Part shown: positions 24,945 through 35,090 of the stretch, piece by piece
Layout of the letters: each line of letters starts with the position of its first letter
Numbering within the stretch: the stretch's first letter is position 1
DNA from: Cepaea nemoralis
Lineage: Eukaryota > Mollusca > Gastropoda > Stylommatophora > Helicidae
DNA: 64,000 nt
Direction: 5' to 3'
NCBI GenBank assembly: GCA_014155875.1
Contig: JACEFZ010018117.1
Location: 258,001-322,000, forward strand
Translations under genes and position numbers: made by a program
The notes under the pieces: generated by a model
The model's input: the letters and a program-made list of their open reading frames with translations, nothing else
Database searches by the model: none
Told to the model about the DNA's origin: nothing

Positions 24945-25800
24945 AGCTGAGTGTGGCGGGGTTAGTGGCAGGATGGTGAGTTGGCACTTCCGCCGTAAGA
25001 GCTCCTGAACGGGGATGATAGGAAGACTGGGTCGTCTTGTTGTTGCACCAACCCATACACCGATGATGAAAACATGAAAGCGAACGTAGAGGAGTATGGG
25101 CAGCTGACCGGAGCGAACAAATTGAGACTGCACTTAAATTATCTACCTTTTCCTACACCGTGTCCTTATGAGGACTGAACGTGCCCGGGACCAGCCCCGG
25201 TGAGGACAACACAAGAAACAACAAGCACGCAGTGGTGCTAATAGAGAAAGAAACCAACAAACGAAAGACTGCGCAACCTAGTAGGCCCTCCCAAGGACAT
25301 GTCTTTATCAGGGCCAGCATAAGACAGAAAGAAAATAACTAGACAGCACAAAATAACTTTATCCGACAAACAGAGCGGAACCAATAAAACCAGTATGAAT
25401 TAGGACTAACAGTCCACACAATCACGGATCTCAACAATAACCACCGCTGAGGAAGCAGGTTAGACGAGACCGAATTTGTAATTTTTTTTTTTTCTTTCGA
25501 AAATTGGAATTGGAATTGGATACGTCAATAAATGACTTTATAAATTAATCAACTCATTGTACGTCAATCACTGACTTTATAAATGAAGCAACTCACTATA
25601 CGTCAATCACTGATTCCTTACACCAATCAACTAGCAAAACAACAATCTCGTGACGCCTTCAATGACAAAAAACATAATGCAGAGGCGCTGACGTGCCCTG
25701 GTTGAATTGTATACATGTCGTGACCTCACTTCACCTCTACGAGGGGCGTTTTGGGCAACACGTGTCTGGCCATGGTAGCGACTTCCGGCCAATGTCTCTA
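24945..25800. other. Unassigned stretch
   Basis: No exon with splice sites was found. Short patches such as CACTATACGTCAATCACTGA (also near 16090-16450) belong to a weak repeat of GCAACTCACTATACGTCAAT units. Otherwise nothing was recognised. Confidence 0.4.
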
Positions 25801-25804
25801 CTGT

Positions 25805-25990
25805 GATGTAGGGAAGCTCCTTAGCACAGTGGTCAGTACTCTTAACTGCTGGCCAGTTGGTCATATGTTTCAATCTCTTTCCAATCTGAGTTGTAAATAT
25901 CACTTGCCTGAGCAGCCATGTCGACCTAGCCTAAAATGGTTACCGTGATATTTCCTGGATCACAAAAGCAGCCGGTGTGACAGTCATAAT
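25805..25990 (+). mobile_element. tRNA-like SINE head, unclassified
   Basis: TAGCACAGTGGTCAGTA (A box) and GGTCATATGTTTCAATCTC (degenerate B box) 40 bp apart, followed by a body not seen elsewhere in this window. Confidence 0.5.
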
Positions 25991-26064
25991 ATCACCCATC
26001 GATTGGTAAAAAACGTGGGATTAGTGCCACATACCCTACACTATTAGTGGCTGGAAAGTTAGTT

Positions 26065-26208
26065 GCATATCCTTGACGTCGCTACAACTAAATCATTTTC
26101 TGAACTGTTTGTAATTTCTTAGCAAGTTTCCGCTCAGTAGTTTGTCATTGATTTCTGAACGACCGGCAATCATATCATTGTATAAAAATCAGTGCAAGGC
26201 GGTCTAAT
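26065..26208 (-). mobile_element. SINE-B, diverged copy
   Basis: Minus-strand form with GCATATCCTTGACGTCGCT, TTAGCAAGTTTCCGCTCAGT and AGTTTGTCATTGATTTCTG; head mostly eroded. Confidence 0.6.
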
Positions 26209-26379
26209 GACTTGATAAGAGGTCTTTTTACCATAGGGTCATGCAGCCTGCCGTACTTGAACATATATGCATTGTACAAAACTGGACGAGAGTTCAGTAA
26301 TTCCTTCGATACCTATCTCAGGATTCATGGGCAAGTAGATTATTTGCCTCCAGCTATGAAGGTCGTGTGTTCGTTTCTA

Positions 26380-26570
26380 GGCATTAGGTTCATGAGTGCA
26401 GCTTTCTCGGAAATTCCACGGGATCGTCGCTGGATCTTCAAAGGATCTATGAGCCGCTTTCGGCAGGCCCCTCTTTGGCAAGAGACCCAGCCATATTATT
26501 ATCAGCTGTACCAACTGGCATCGGCGATCATGTATTTACATAGATCTCGGTCTTGGCTGTTCCGATGAAC
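26380..26570 (+). mobile_element. SINE-A body fragment
   Basis: CCACGGGATCGTCGCTGGAT, GAGCCGCTTTCGGCAGGCC and GGCAAGAGACCCAGCCATA match the SINE-A body at 36790-36870. No usable A/B boxes. Confidence 0.55.
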
Positions 26571-26642
26571 TGAATGGTTATCTTAATAAATTAATTAATA
26601 AATGAAATGATAAAACAGTGGAAAATACATACATACTTTGTA

Positions 26643-26938
26643 GTCAGCATGGCCGAATAGATAAGAGTTCTTATACGTAAATATCTGGTGTGCTGATGCC
26701 GAGGTACCGGGTTAAACCCCTAAAACTAAGACTAAAATGTTGATTTCTAGTCCTTGACTTGGGAACGTAAATTACAATCACCCCAGAAGTGTGAGTGGGT
26801 TCGCCTAATTGCGAGGGACACTGGTAATAGAGTAAGCTAATTCACATGCAAAATTCAGTCCATTGGAACAGAAGTAATACGCGTGTATGGACTATGCTTG
26901 AGTTGAAAGCGAGTGAAGACAAACAAACAAACAAGAAC
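26643..26938 (+). mobile_element. SINE-C, full-length copy
   Basis: A box TGGCCGAATAG, degenerate B box GGGTTAAACCCC, then AGTCCTTGACTTGGGAACGT, GTGTGAGTGGGTTCGCC and a CAAACAAACAAAC tail. It sits directly left (in gene sense downstream) of the GH9 exon at 26947, only about nine bases beyond its donor. Confidence 0.8.
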
Positions 26939-26946
26939 ACACATAC

Positions 26947-27130
26947 TTTTCTCCTTGAAAACAAGCGATCCAGCAGCCAGAGCAGCAGCCATCTCTCCTG
27001 CAATGTCACTCCTCGCGGTACGTGAATCGTTCACATATTGTACTTTGTGATTTAAGGAGGCTGTCTTAAGATGAGTTAAGTTGACTGTCTCGAGTTGACT
27101 CCATGTCGGTGAGTCACCTCTGACTCCTAT
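26947..27130 (-). CDS. GH9-family gene, exon with the SDIAGEMAAALAAGSLVF motif
   Basis: A TCTCGTTTAG acceptor and a GTATGT donor bracket 184 bp (phase 0 in, phase 1 out). It reads IGVRGDSPTWSQLETV, then a diverged loop, then RTARSDIAGEMAAALAAGSL and VFKEK. GH9 proteins normally read GSDxAGETAAALAAASxVF here, so the C-terminal half is conserved. The preceding WGRPEDM loop of active GH9 enzymes is unrecognisable (SPTWSQLE in its place). The start was set by the only acceptor that keeps the frame open and matches phase 0 of 28736-28835. Confidence 0.9.
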
Positions 27131-27250
27131 CTAAACGAGACAAAATGGCTATTTGTATCACATAGCGTCCAGTTTTACATGCATTAAAATGTCCTTTGTA
27201 AGACGTTAGGCTCAAGCGAAGAGTATTACTATCTCCAGACTAATTTTACC

Positions 27251-27474
27251 CTTTTTTTTCATATCCTTTACAGGACATCGCTGTCAACACCAGCATCTGT
27301 CAGCTGTATGTTGATTTCTTGGCAAGATTACGCTCAGTAGTTTGCCATTGCTTTCTGAGCTGTAAGTTACCGATGCGATTCGAACCACTGCTGATTCTCA
27401 CTGTCATCACGTTACCTACGAGAGTATATGAGATTACGGAGAAAAGTCGCGAACCTTTAAGCCACGAAGCCGGC
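27251..27474 (-). mobile_element. SINE-B, near full-length copy
   Basis: Poly-T (complement of the A tail), CATATCCTTTACAGGACATC, GTTTGCCATTGCTTTCTGAG, B-box complement GATTCGAACC and head complement CACGAAGCCGGC. A short deletion removes the GGCCGGCTCACATACC block. Confidence 0.8.
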
Positions 27475-28004
27475 TATTTTACCCTAGAAAGTTAAAATAT
27501 GAGAGATGTAACAGTCATGACAAGAATCTTATTGGTGGGCATAATATCATCAATGTTAGAGTATGCAGATGATACAGTATTCATCATAGACGCACTCCTT
27601 ATCTCTTGATCCATTTGTTTTTATTTACTTCTCTCGATGAGCTCCACGTTGGCAAATTTGCCATATCTTCATTATACTGAAGCATTATCGATTAAACGAT
27701 CCCAAGTGCTCTTAGGCAACCAGAAGGACGTCCTGTTAAATCTTAGACTTCTGTGACGAAAACATACTCTACAACAAACAATATAATTGACTACCCACTT
27801 AGTATTTCTGCCAAAGTAATTTTAGTTTATTAACTTTGATATACATGAGATGGAGAGAAACATGCCAGGCAAGGACTCGTGAAATATTTTGTTTAGAGGG
27901 TCTTTGTTTAAATATTACTTTTAATTCTGTTCTACACAGCCACATGTTAATGAAAATGTGTACTGTATTAGTAATTGTTAGGTGTCAGGTGTAGTAAGAT
28001 ATGA
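27475..28004. other. Unassigned intronic stretch
   Basis: AT-rich, no repeat shared within the window, no splice-flanked open frame on either strand. Confidence 0.4.
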
Positions 28005-28515
28005 CTGAGCTACCGTATGACAGTGGACAGTACTAACTACTTTCTGTTAGCGCCCAATGTTGGGTGGCACTCACCAAACATGACATCCACATTGTGCCAA
28101 CGGCTTCAGGCGGAGAAGCGCAATTGGGAGGGTTCACATCTTATCCTTGTGCGACCAAATGCAGTTTAAGACTAATTGTCATGGTAGAACAAACCAGGCT
28201 CTAAGCCTTGTTCGGCAACTGGTTTAGGATATAAGCTCCGACAGGCGGACAGTTAGAGCATTGCTTTGCTGTACCGGCAACTTCTACAGCTTGTATTTTC
28301 CCATATATGTTGATGTTATCTTCCCTCTGGAGTAAACTAGGCAGGCCAAGACATGGATCATGCTGCATGGGCAACACATGGTCTCTAGAATTCAGCCCAG
28401 GTTTTGTACTATGGAGATGTTTAACGAAATCCCTCGTCCCCGCCATGGGCTGTAGTTATTATGCCTGTTTGAATCGCAATGTAACAAACTATCATCTGGC
28501 AAGATGGCAAGGTAC
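28005..28515 (-). repeat. R1 dispersed repeat, copy 3
   Basis: Inverted relative to copies 1 and 2. Blocks include GCCGTTGGCACAATGTGG complement, LHSTKPGLNSRDHVLPM in translation and CTATCATCTGGCAAGATGGCAAGG at its outer end. With copy 2 it defines the R1 length as about 500 bp. Confidence 0.75.
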
Positions 28516-28735
28516 CAGTGATTAGTAATTGTTTCATTTATTGTCCATGTTTCTGACCCATGCAACGGTGCTGATCTGATATTAGAAGGGGATGATGCAA
28601 AATAAGGATGACAACGGTACCATACAAACAACAATGAAGACGATGGCGATTAGTCCTGCCAAGCTTCTATTGTTGCTCGTGATAATGGTAATGATTGTAA
28701 AGACGTTAAGACGACTATAACAACTATATACCTAC

Positions 28736-28835
28736 CTGGGTATACAATATTTGTTTATCATTGTCCCAACAGCGCATTAGATAGTCCAAGGAATGCTTCA
28801 TCAACTGATACATGTCATCCAGCTGTCCCGCCATT
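28736..28835 (-). CDS. GH9-family gene, exon with the LDDMYxLMKHSLDYLMRCW helix
   Basis: A GTGTTTGCTAG acceptor and a GTAGGT donor bracket 100 bp. It encodes MAGQLDDMYQLMKHSLDYLM, RCWDNDKQILYTQ, matching the GH9 helix usually written GxLDNMxDxIKWPLDYFLKCW and the following LYxQ strand. The first base completes the Lys codon opened by exon 30058-30145, and it leaves in phase 0. The 100-bp length was fixed by the phase match on both sides. Confidence 0.9.
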
Positions 28836-28849
28836 CTAGCAAACACAAG

Positions 28850-29460
28850 TAATTAATTGTCAGTTAACTGATTCACTGCCAAAAGGATAATTTATTTCCA
28901 AATAAAGATATGTCTTCGTAATAGAGTCATTGTGTTATTTTATTTTTGTTTCATGTTATTTTCCACAATTTCAATGAACAGTGAACGGACATTTGCATGA
29001 TAATACTTGTTCATTTGATTGTGTCCCATGTTTAGTCCAAACCTGCTTTTTGTTTCACAATGAATCAGTTCAGCAAGGTGCAGTTAGTTAATTTTTAATC
29101 CAGGATTAAATCATGAATTACCAAGAATACGGCCCCCGTAATTCTGACCTCATCACTCATCGGCGGCCCACTGGTCTACATAAATATGGATTTAGCACCA
29201 TATACCCAATGTGCCTAAACTAATTAAATGCCATGGGATGATTAATCGTCTTAAGCCACTTCCCGTGTCTGCCATGGGTTTATATATCTCGGAAATGTTA
29301 TTACGAAATGTTGCCTTAAATAAAATATCAATACAGTAGTTTTCCCAAAGCAACTTGTTTTAATTTGCTATAAAAGACGACGTGTCTGCTACCACATCAA
29401 CAACTTTTAGGCCATAACTGTTATAACCACCCTTACTTCCCAATTTCTGCCATCCATTTT
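28850..29460. other. Unassigned intronic stretch
   Basis: No gene or shared repeat recognised. Confidence 0.4.
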
Positions 29461-29463
29461 TGT

Positions 29464-29889
29464 TTGGCCCCAACCTACTATTTCTTTGGCACAGATAATG
29501 ACGTACTAAAGCGCTGCCATTGCACTTCGCAGATATCCATGCAAATATTAATTCATGCTAAGCATATCTATCTTACAAGTCAGTTATCTCTTGCGGTATC
29601 ATCCTTGCTCTCCGGACATGTCCATGGATGCTCAACCTCCAACATATGTATCAGCGTGCTGTGGCTAAAAATTCAATTTCTGTGTTGGTTGACGAGACCC
29701 TTCAACCTCCCGATTTGCATCTCGTGTCTGGCCGTGCCAGTTGTGACTCTTAAGCCTCTCATTCTATACAACAATAGTGATTCACTGGCTTCAAAGTCTT
29801 CCGCACTCTACATTGATCTCAGGGCATTAATAATATCGACACGATCCATAGCTGGCATACTGCAGGAGATGCAGAATCAGCAAGTTTAA
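29464..29889 (+). other. Open frame without recognisable family
   Basis: A 141-codon plus-strand frame, hydrophobic and Ser/Leu/Ile-rich. No domain, signal or splice context was recognised, and it lies in an intron of the minus-strand gene. It is noted because it is longer than chance frames nearby; it may be part of an old transposon. Confidence 0.2.
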
Positions 29890-30057
29890 CAGCCCTTTAA
29901 TTTCACTCAACTCCCACAAGTCCCGGAGCGAATATGAAAATGATTCTGCGAACAGCAGACCTCCGCAGCGATTCAATCCAATGTCTGCTTACACAACCCG
30001 CGTCAACCATTCGGATCGCGCTCATCTTACGCACGATCTTCTACTATTAATACTCAC

Positions 30058-30145
30058 TTATATGCATCCGCCCATTGCAAGAATCCCCATAGAAGAGTGG
30101 TGGTGGTAGCAGCTATCGGGAAGTTGAATTTGACAAAGTCTGTGG
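30058..30145 (-). CDS. GH9-family gene, exon covering the DAGD-equivalent site
   Basis: A CTATTAACAG acceptor and a perfect GTGAGT donor bracket 88 bp. Joined to the previous exon it reads YESTDFVKFNFPIAATTTTL, then LWGFLQWADAYK. Active GH9 enzymes read YYDAGDHVKFxFPMAxxxTxLAWG, where the two Asp residues act at the catalytic site. Here the first Asp is Glu, AG is ST and His is Phe; the second Asp is kept. Everything around the site is well conserved, so this is substitution and not misalignment. Confidence 0.9.
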
Positions 30146-30214
30146 CTGTTAATAGAAATGTTATATTGTAATAGAGTAGGAGCAAAGACGGAAGTGATAC
30201 GAGGATTCAAACGT

Positions 30215-30705
30215 AAACCATAAAAGTGTGATAGAAATTACAAAAACCATGCAATTGTCTTGTAACATGTCAATAGTGTTGTTATGGATGTCAAGAGTAT
30301 TAAGCAGTGTCATCACGGTTCAGACGGATATGGTGAAGTCATAAGGACAGTTTAAAGATGGACGCCCAACTTGTGGCATGCACAAAAGAGTAGCAGCATT
30401 CTGTTATCCGTGTTTATTTATCAGTGAAGGGGTGAAACCTATAGAAATTCATCGGCGAATAAAGGTCCAGTATGGTGATGCATGCCTGTCAGTCCAGCAA
30501 GTGTTTGCGTGGAGTAGGAAGTTTCAAAGCGGCGGGACTTTAGTGACAGATTGTTCATGACCGGGTCAGGCACACCAAGTAGTAACACCAGATAATTTTC
30601 ACTACAGGAATCCAAGCATTTTATCGGCGCTGGAGACTTGTATTGAACGCAGTGGTGACTACATCGAGAAATGATACATTTGTTCTTTACTTTTTCAGAA
30701 TATTT
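30215..30705 (+). pseudogene. Mariner-type transposase remnant with internal deletion, copy 2
   Basis: Encodes ISEGVKPIEIHRRIKVQYGD, then ACLSVQQVFAWSRKFQSGG, then PGQAHQVVTPD, and after the same deletion junction as copy 1 a CIERSGDYIEK segment plus KYICSLLFQN-type end. The C-terminal end runs into a CA microsatellite at 30706. About 85% alike to copy 1 by eye over the shared blocks. Confidence 0.75.
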
Positions 30706-30718
30706 TCACACACACACA

Positions 30719-30769
<51 letters not shown>

Positions 30770-30865
30770 CCACCCACCCACCCACCCATCCACACCCACC
30801 CATCCACACCCACACACGCACACACCCACACCATCCCACCCACCCACACACACACACACACACAC
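30706..30865. repeat. (CA)n microsatellite with CCCA-rich centre
   Basis: CA dinucleotides with internal CACCCACCCATC units. Frames on both strands are artefacts. Confidence 0.95.
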
Positions 30866-31019
30866 TTTTTAAAGCTCACAGGGTCAGACTGAACTAAGTG
30901 GAGTTGAATCATAAAACGATATCATAACACTCGGGGTATTCCCATACATGCCCCGCTCTCACCTGCAACAGCCAGCGAAGAGTTCCAATACTAAAGGTGC
31001 TAGTCGCAGTCAAATTATA

Positions 31020-31255
31020 TGTCTTTTGGCCTTTTCTAGGAGATTGGAGTGGCGGGCAGATCGCCTGGTCACTCCCTGCAGCACCATTCACCCCAAGCTG
31101 TGATGATCTATCTGCTCTTCAAAAGGGCCCCGACAACGTCTGCTTTATCATGCACCAATCCTCCACCAAATGGTGCAGACCCAGCCAGTCTGTCGGCCTG
31201 CTCGTTTCCCACCTCACCAGCATATCGGGTCAGATTCTCTTAAGTAAAAATAATT
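31020..31255 (-). pseudogene. LINE RNase H fragment
   Basis: The minus strand reads YAGEVGNEQADRLAGSAPF, then LVHDKADVVGALL before a stop. The GNEQAD element is the last-motif segment of LINE RNase H. A related piece lies at 54620-54890 (GGAQGNEQADELADAAP, then LLYDKGHMVKAIW), so both come from the same LINE family, one different from that at 16990-18145. Confidence 0.65.
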
Positions 31256-31504
31256 AAAAGTACAGGACATTGATTCGTGCCATGATATGTACTGGGTATA
31301 TAGTGCTAGCCTCTTATTTCTAGACCAAACGCACCTCATGGCTGATGTGGCGAATATTACGCTGGTCATCTTTACTTCTCAGGAAATGTTCTGGTGACCT
31401 CTTATTTGTTCGATAACATTTCAAGATATATACAGCAGAACAAGATCCCTATGACATTTCGCTACTCCTTGTCTGACATTCAATGACAGGGATTTATCAC
31501 ATAA

Positions 31505-31625
31505 GCTACAACAGTATCTTTCAGAAAGCTAAGGCAAACCACTCAATGTATATTTGCCAAGAAATCACAAACAGCCCATAGAAATAGCGGGGTTGACTGC
31601 GGCGTTACGTAAAGGATATGCAGCT
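31505..31625 (+). mobile_element. SINE-B 3' fragment
   Basis: GGCAAACCACTCAATGTATA, TTGCCAAGAAATCAC, GGGGTTGACTGCGGCGTTAC and AAAGGATATGCAGC. Head missing. Confidence 0.65.
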
Positions 31626-31637
31626 AACTATAGTATA

Positions 31638-31815
31638 GAGCTGCGGTGGCATAGTGGTTAGTGCGCTTGTCTGTAAGACAGTGGTCTAGGTTCGATCTCC
31701 AGCGGAGGTAGGATTATTTTGTCCCACCATTACTGCTCGCTTCACAAACAATGGGACAGTTTCAAGTGTTAAACAAGGTCATTGGCGAGGAAGGAACCTG
31801 GCTATCCTATCCTAT
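31638..31815 (+). mobile_element. SINE-D, tRNA-derived
   Basis: A box TGGCATAGTGG and B box GGTTCGATCTCC. The intervening CTTGTCTGTAAGACAG could fold as an anticodon arm with GTA, hinting at a tRNA-Tyr-like origin. The acceptor ends do not pair as in a true tRNA and a SINE-type body follows. Confidence 0.6.
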
Positions 31816-31957
31816 ACATCATATAGTATAGTTGAAGCCCAAACAGGTAGAATCTACTATTGGGCTACTGCAACCCATTAGATCACTATCTCAGTACAGA
31901 CTATATGCCCTCCTTGAAAAGAAATAATAATAGTAATAACTATCTACTTGTTTTGTA

Positions 31958-32243
31958 TGCGCTCGCTCGCTTTGAACTGCAAATGTGCATACACATTACT
32001 TCTGGTGGCACTAGATTGACTTTTGCATGTGGATTAGCTTTCCCATATACAAGTGTCCCTCGCCATCAGGTGAATCCACTCCGACCTCATAGGTACGTGT
32101 AATTTACGCCCCATGTCAAGTACGAGAAGTCAGCATTTTAGTCCAGCTGTCCGGTGTAGGGGTTGAACCCCTTGCCTCGCTCGGCATTAGCTCACCGGAT
32201 GTTTAAGAACACGCGTTCTTATCCATTCGGCCAGGCTGACTTC
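31958..32243 (-). mobile_element. SINE-C, minus copy
   Basis: Tail complement GCGCTCGCTCGCTTTGAACT, body GTGTCCCTCGCCATCAGGTG, B-box complement GGGGTTGAACCCC and A-box complement CCATTCGGCCAGGCTGAC are all present; near full length. Confidence 0.8.
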
Positions 32244-32593
32244 CGTGACAACTATTATAATAAACATCCCCCTAACTTTGGCACGTTACGCCTACTTTAG
32301 GTAATTATAACTGTCATGTCAACAATTAGTTTTAGTGTGTCATGTATTGTTGATTATTGCACATTTTCCATGCTTTTTAATGCATACTGTTTCTGTTGTT
32401 GTCGTTGTTGTCTAAAATTAGCTTCATAAGTGTTGCATGAAAGAAACAACGTATGAGAGCCAAGAAATTAGAAGGACAGAATGTTAGACGGGCCTGCTTG
32501 CCCAATTCTTACCCCTTTGAAAATAAAGCTTGTTCGTTCGTTCGTTTTACTATACTGTATGAAGGTAATAATAAAACAAATAAAGATACGTAC

Positions 32594-32755
32594 ATTCATA
32601 CAAACCGCCAGATAAGTCTCTACCGTCTTCAGTTAGTGTGGGTTTATGTGGGTATTGGCGTCTCCAGCTGTAGTCGTTGATGTTTCCAGCCCTCTGGTTG
32701 AGGTAGAAGATCATTGACTTTGTCAGAGACTCCGTGTAGTTAAAGAAACGGCCGC
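32594..32755 (-). CDS. GH9-family gene, first exon of the catalytic domain
   Basis: A TTTACATACAG acceptor and a GTACGT donor bracket 162 bp (phase 1 in and out). It encodes GRFFNYTESLTKSMIFYLNQ, RAGNINDYSWRRQ and DGRDLSGGLYE. The GH9 N-terminus usually reads YNYGExLxKSLLFYEAQRSG, xxxWRGD and DLTGGYYDAG, so the order and spacing fit. Upstream the exon accepts one G from the linker exon at 36954, placing the linker directly before the catalytic domain, as in other modular GH9 proteins. Confidence 0.9.
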
Positions 32756-32871
32756 CTGTATGTAAACAACCAATATATATTATTAACCCATACCTTCAAC
32801 CCCACTGGATGAAATGAATGGTCATCATCATTCTTGGTGGACAAACAACAACCAGTATTATAATATTTTGT

Positions 32872-33105
32872 TTTCATATCTTTTACAGGACATCGCTGTC
32901 AAAACCAACATTTTACTGCTGTTGTGATCTCTTGGCAAGTTTACGTTCAGTAGTTTGCCATTGCTTTCTGAACGACCGGCTCGCATACTAATTCATTAAA
33001 ACCCAGTGCAACGCGGTCTGCTGCCAAATCGCGTACAGCTGTGTTTCGAAAGCAGGTAACCGGAATTACGAACCGCGTCCGTAACGTCTTCGCCACGGAG
33101 GCGGC
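32872..33105 (-). mobile_element. SINE-B, minus copy
   Basis: CATATCTTTTACAGGACATC, TCTTGGCAAGTTTACGTTCA, TTTGCCATTGCTTTCTGAAC, and a diverged head region ending GCGGC. Confidence 0.75.
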
Positions 33106-33214
33106 ATTATAATAATGAGGAAAGTATGTTGGCTAAAGTGAAAAGGAAAACATGGAACATTTGTTTTGGGGAAAACCATTAAGAACTCGATAAGAAATAT
33201 GGCAGCCAGTTGCA

Positions 33215-33400
33215 GCGTGGTTGATTGGTTGGTTCGTCGGTCGGTCGGTTGTTCGGGCAGTCGGTCAGTTGATTGGTTGGTTAGTTGGTTGGTTGGTTAG
33301 TTGGCTGTCTGGTCGGTCAGTCGGTTTGTTCGTTTGATTGGTCAGTTGGTCGGTCGGTTGGTCTGTCAACCGGTAGGTCAGGTGACTACTGGCTGGTTGA
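33215..33400. repeat. (GGTTGGTC)n-type microsatellite
   Basis: Imperfect TTGGTTGG, GTCGGTCGGT and GGTTAGTTGG units without a single dominant period. Confidence 0.85.
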
Positions 33401-33974
33401 TGAATTATTTGTTGGAAGACAGATCGTTAACCCACAAGCCAGATACGTAGATGTTCTGGTGGTTTCAAACCTGAAATGGGTTTGCATCTAACGGACTGAG
33501 AATGGCCCATGAACCCCTTCATCTTATGTTCAGAATGTCATTCCCCCCTTTCGTATTTCCTCCCTATAAATCCCCCCTCACCACCCCCGCCCCTACTTAG
33601 TATACGTAAAAATGGAAGCTAAATTTAATAACACATACTAGAACAAGACTAAACGTCTACATAAAACGTGATTTGCGCGTCTACTTACGTTATAAAACGA
33701 ATTTCAGAAGGGCGAGAAATACAGAACTGTAAAGTATTGAGGGAAAAACAATATCAAGTAATCGGTTCTTGTATTACCGCGAACTTAAAATAATCTTAAT
33801 TCACCCCCCCCCCCCCCCAATTCCCCCCCCCCCTCTCCATCCGGAAAGCCTAAATTTCCCCCTGGTGTAGACGCTTCCCTCCAGACAAGTACCGAAGTAC
33901 CATCTGCGTGTGAAGTGTCCCCTTTCCCCTCTCCAAACTCAGAACCCACGAGCGTGAGGACGGGCACTGGGTCG
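33401..33974. other. Unassigned stretch with a poly-C run
   Basis: Contains a C-rich run at 33803-33833 (two blocks of about 17 and 12 C). No gene recognised. Confidence 0.4.
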
Positions 33975-34253
33975 TCATGTCTGCTGACAGGAATATTCAA
34001 CATCTTGAATTTATTGAATGACAGAAGATCGAGTGGTTTGGCCATGTCGTTAGAATGCAACACCAACAACTACCATCACTGGCCTTACATCAAAGATCAT
34101 CTGCGACGAAACCTAGACGGTGCCTTAGAAGAACATGGATTGACGACATCAAAGATATTGTACAATCACACGGAATGACACTATCCAGTGCCGCCCACCG
34201 GGCGCTGGAGCGCAAATTATTCCTCCCCACGACGCTTGAAGGCAGAAGTGGAA

Positions 34254-34255
<2 letters not shown>
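33975..34255 (+). pseudogene. LINE ORF2 C-terminal fragment
   Basis: Plus-strand reading gives KIEWFGHVVRMQHQQLPSLA, then RRTWIDDIKDIVQSHGMTLS, then ALERKLFLPTT, a LINE C-terminal pattern. Breaks occur between 33975 and 34055. Confidence 0.6.

Positions 34256-34312
<57 letters not shown>
34255..34312. repeat. (GAT)n microsatellite
   Basis: Pure trinucleotide array, a natural 3' tail extension of the preceding LINE fragment. Confidence 0.95.
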
Positions 34313-34314
<2 letters not shown>

Positions 34315-34327
34315 TAGGTCATGGTTC

Positions 34328-34592
34328 AGCAGGTGGTTACTATGGCCGAATGGATAAGAGCTATCACGCTTACACCTACAGTGTTATGATTCCGATGTAT
34401 CGGTTCAACCCCTACACTGGACTACAATATTGACTCCTCGTTCTTGACTTGGAGACGTAAATTACAAAGACCTCAGAAGTCTGATGGCGAGAGACACGTG
34501 TTACAGGGTAAAGCTAATCCACACGCAAAAATCAGTCCGGAGGATTAGAAGTAGTAACACGTGAACGGACTACGCTTGAGTTCAAAGCGGAA
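34328..34592 (+). mobile_element. SINE-C, plus copy
   Basis: A box TGGCCGAATGG, B box GGTTCAACCCC, body GTTCTTGACTTGGAGACGTA and CTACGCTTGAGTTCAAAGC. Confidence 0.8.
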
Positions 34593-34599
34593 GTATACC

Positions 34600-34935
34600 A
34601 AACTAAGGAACCAATGAATGTGCAAGGACGATACTGGGTCGTCATATCTGCAGAGAGGCATACTCAAATGTGACAAGGTCATGATTCGGTACATCACATA
34701 GGGTCTGGCTGGGGATACGCCTAGTTAAGTAAATAGTTTTTCCTCCAATGGTTTTAGGTGCTGCATTGTCAACGGGCCCCAACACAACGCAAGCCTGGAG
34801 TGAAACGCTGTACGACGGTTTAAAAGGGATTAAGGGGGAAGCGGATCAACTTGGACACTCCTACAACAAATGTTCAACTGTCATATATCCAGTTCCACAG
34901 TTACATTCATCAATATCTTCTATCTTTAGGGTACT
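34600..34935. other. Unassigned intronic stretch
   Basis: No family recognised; a fragment ACTGGGTCGTCATATCTGC near 34632 resembles 33962-33982 and may be another piece of the same LINE. Confidence 0.4.
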
Positions 34936-34939
34936 ACAA

Positions 34940-35090
34940 TTCCCGTTAAAAACCTACCCAAAGTATTTCAGGATCCTCGCTGGTGCTACGGAGTTCATGC
35001 ACTGAGCTGAGACTCTCCGGACTCAGTCTTGAGTTAGGAGTAGAACGGAGCTCTTATGGGTTACACCCGTGTGCCGTGACGCTAAATAAA
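34940..35090 (+). mobile_element. SINE-A body fragment, 3' variant
   Basis: GGATCCTCGCTGGTGCTACG and GAGTTCATGCACTGAGCTG match SINE-A. The 3' end differs (GGAGCTCTTATGGGTTACACCC); a similar ending is found at 55660-55700 (GGAGCGCTTATGGGAATGCC). Confidence 0.55.
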
